Positions 61,600 to 64,000 of a stretch of 64,000 nt of DNA are shown piece by piece. Source of the DNA: an uncultured Parvularculaceae bacterium (lineage in GTDB: Bacteria; Pseudomonadota; Alphaproteobacteria; Caulobacterales; Parvularculaceae); NCBI GenBank assembly GCA_913055785.1, contig CAJXLJ010000008.1:30651-94650 (forward strand). The letters are read 5' to 3'. The translations under genes were made by a program, and so were the position numbers. Every line of letters starts with the position of its first letter. The first letter of the stretch is position 1. The notes beneath the pieces are model-generated. The model was given only the letters and a program-made list of their open reading frames with translations. It did no database searches and had not been told where the DNA came from.

Positions 61600-61732
61600 G
61601 GTATGCCGGCGATATCAGTGAGTATCCAGGCTGTGCAATGCCGCCCCTAGTTCAAGAGAAGGAAAAAGCTCGGCCCCTTTGCAAAGGTGAACGCCGCGAG
61701 AGCGATCATGCCGTTGCAATCCGGTAATGGAT

Positions 61733-61748
61733 CCCCGCATGCGCGGGG
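61733..61748. repeat. Short inverted repeat downstream of the SDR gene
   Basis: CCCCGC-ATGC-GCGGGG, a 6-bp-arm hairpin flanked by GGAT and AGAA, resembling small intergenic palindromes scattered in many genomes. It lies in the short convergent gap between the SDR and ubiX. Whether it is dispersed cannot be told from one window. Confidence 0.35.
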
Positions 61749-61788
61749 AGAAACGGGGTAAGGTTCAGATTGCTTGCCGGGAGAAAAT

Positions 61789-62376
61789 TCAGTCCGTTTC
61801 GCCGGACCGGTTCTGTGCGCCGCGCCAGCGTTCGATGAAGTCGCAATCGATATCGAGCAGGTCCATGACGCGGCCGACCGAGTGATCGACGATGTCATCG
61901 ACGGTTTGCGGTCTCGCATACATCGCCGGCATCGGCGGCGCGACGATCGCGCCCATCAGGCTCACTTCGTAAAAGAGCTTGCAATGGCCGGCGTGAAGCG
62001 GCGTTTCGCGGGGCATGAGGATCAGCCGCCGGCGATCTTTAAGGCATACATCCGCCGCGCGGATCAGCAGGTTGTCCGCATAGGAATGAACGACGCCGGA
62101 AAGGGTTTTCATCGAACAGGCGGCGATCACCATGCCGTCGGTGCGGAACGAGCCGCTGGCGATCGGCGCGGCGATGTCCGTGAATTTGTAGGCGACATCG
62201 GCGAGGGCGATGACGTCGACGGGCTTCATCTCCGTCTCGATCCCGACATTCATCTGCGCCGTCGGGCTCATGATGAGATGGGTCTCGACGCCGCCCGCCT
62301 CGCGCAGCTTTTCAAGAAGCCTGACGCCGTAGATCACGCCGCTTGCGCCGCTGATGCCGACGATGATCTTTTTCAT
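61789..62376 (-). CDS. ubiX: Flavin prenyltransferase UbiX
   Basis: A 195-residue flavoprotein that prenylates FMN for the UbiD decarboxylase in ubiquinone synthesis. It shows GISGASGVIYGVRLLEKL, the FMN-binding ASGSFRTDGMVIAACSMKTLSGV segment, and the conserved RRRLILMPRETPLH. Length is normal. It follows trxB by 17 bases on the same strand. UbiX in this region supports core chromosome. Confidence 0.95.
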   Translation of the reverse strand: MKKIIVGISGASGVIYGVRLLEKLREAGGVETHLIMSPTAQMNVGIETEMKPVDVIALADVAYKFTDIAAPIASGSFRTDGMVIAACSMKTLSGVVHSYADNLLIRAADVCLKDRRRLILMPRETPLHAGHCKLFYEVSLMGAIVAPPMPAMYARPQTVDDIVDHSVGRVMDLLDIDCDFIERWRGAQNRSGETD

Positions 62377-62393
62377 GAGGGCGCTCCTGGCGT

Positions 62394-63431
<1,038 letters not shown>

Positions 63432-63520
63432 TCAGGTCGCAGAGCCGTTACCAAAGCAGCGCCGGCGGGGGAAGGCGCCCGTCCGCCCCCCTTTGCTGTT
63501 GCGGAGCGCCCGGCAAAATG

Positions 63521-63534
63521 GTAACAAATGTTAC
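63521..63534. promoter_or_regulatory. Candidate operator upstream of homogentisate dioxygenase gene
   Basis: GTAAC-AAAT-GTTAC, a perfect 5-bp-arm inverted repeat 27 bases before the ATG at 63562 and in the trxB/dioxygenase divergent region. It could bind a local regulator; no regulator gene is visible. Confidence 0.4.
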
Positions 63535-63561
63535 TAATTTTGATCAAAGGAGGCGAGGCTT

Positions 63562-64000
63562 ATGGCTCGCAAATGGATCACGGCGTCACGAGTGGAGGGC
63601 GAGGCCTCGCGGCAGGCCCATGCGGATATGCCGGCCGGGACCTATGAGCGCGAAATGTCGAAGGAAGGCTTCTTCGGCCCCGCCGCCTTTCTCCACCACA
63701 AGCGCCCGCCGACAGGCTGGTCGAATTTCGAAGGTCCCTTGCGGCCCCGCGCGTTCGATCTCGCCGCGCTCAATGAAGCGGGCGCGTCGCCCTGGGCCGC
63801 GCCGCGGGTTATCCATAATAACGCGACCGACATCCGCTTCTGGAAACTTGAAAGCCCGATGACAGCGCTCGCCCGCAATGGCGACGGCGACCAGCTCCTG
63901 TTCATCCATCAGGGGGAGGGCGATCTCTTTTGCGACTTCGGTCATCTCGCCTTCGAGCCGGGCGACTACATCATCCTGCCGCGCGGGACCATGTGGCGGC
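63562..64000 (+). CDS. Homogentisate 1,2-dioxygenase family (N-terminal part)
   Basis: The frame is open to the window end, giving 146 residues. It starts MARKWITASRVEGEASRQAH and has YEREMSKEGFFGPAAFLHH, RPPTGWSNFEGPLRPRAFDL and the cupin segment LLFIHQGEGDLFCDFGHLAFEPGDYIILPRGT. This matches the short alphaproteobacterial branch of homogentisate dioxygenases, iron enzymes of tyrosine breakdown. A strong AAGGAGG ribosome site precedes the ATG. The iron ligands lie mostly beyond the window, so activity cannot be checked. Confidence 0.8.
   Translation, partial: MARKWITASRVEGEASRQAHADMPAGTYEREMSKEGFFGPAAFLHHKRPPTGWSNFEGPLRPRAFDLAALNEAGASPWAAPRVIHNNATDIRFWKLESPMTALARNGDGDQLLFIHQGEGDLFCDFGHLAFEPGDYIILPRGTMWR

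Overview
The window reads as alphaproteobacterial chromosome. The left edge has the order clpX - lon - (chorismate mutase) - hup - tRNA-Val, which is typical of that class. The right edge carries ubiX, trxB and a short alphaproteobacterial-type homogentisate dioxygenase. A TonB-dependent receptor and many LysR regulators fit a free-living, probably aquatic, Gram-negative heterotroph. This placement is inference from gene order and protein style only.

Layout. 1-4051 is core: clpX end, lon, a small chorismate mutase, hup and tRNA-Val, with three hairpin terminators. 4052-17201 is accessory: a secreted serine hydrolase, then a striking redox cluster (5987-12540). In that cluster three proteins carry a Rieske [2Fe-2S] domain fused to a ThDP enzyme, to an FMN/3Fe-4S glutamate-synthase domain and to a ferric-reductase-like membrane domain, followed by a cysteine-motif anchored protein and a RidA homologue. 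An antiporter, a zinc metallopeptidase, a LysR regulator and a peroxiredoxin follow. 17678-20230 is a mobile module: large serine recombinase, DUF2924 and DUF3489.

20658-23386 is an AraC-headed operon (CMD, PEP-mutase family, GNAT). 23474-45164 is a sugar/sugar-acid catabolic locus under one GntR/FCD regulator. A palindrome close to CTAACATGTTAG occurs in all four intergenic regions from which the locus is transcribed. The encoded enzymes outline a non-phosphorylating route for an L-fucose/D-arabinose-type sugar: mutarotase, aldose 1-dehydrogenase, lactonases and an enolase-superfamily dehydratase. This leads either to an HpcH-type aldolase with an aldehyde dehydrogenase, or to a XylX-like FAH protein with a 2-oxoglutarate-semialdehyde-type dehydrogenase. 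Uptake is by a TonB receptor and an MFS carrier.

45351-47771 is a second phage/island remnant: DUF5681, a frameshifted ParB-methyltransferase, and a cluster of AATTCCCTG repeats that resemble a degenerate copy beside the recombinase. 47913-51309 holds a DUF1772 protein, an NmrA-type reductase and a pirin with a divergent LysR. 51565-54909 is a three-gene envelope operon of unknown role ending in a trypsin-like protease. 55061-64000 looks like core again: DUF885 lipoprotein, a PrnB-family protein divergent from a hemC homologue, a LysR/SDR unit, ubiX, trxB and the start of the homogentisate dioxygenase gene.

Most promising for novelty are the triple-Rieske cluster, the GntR regulon with its paired intact and degenerate enolase-superfamily enzymes, and the protease operon.
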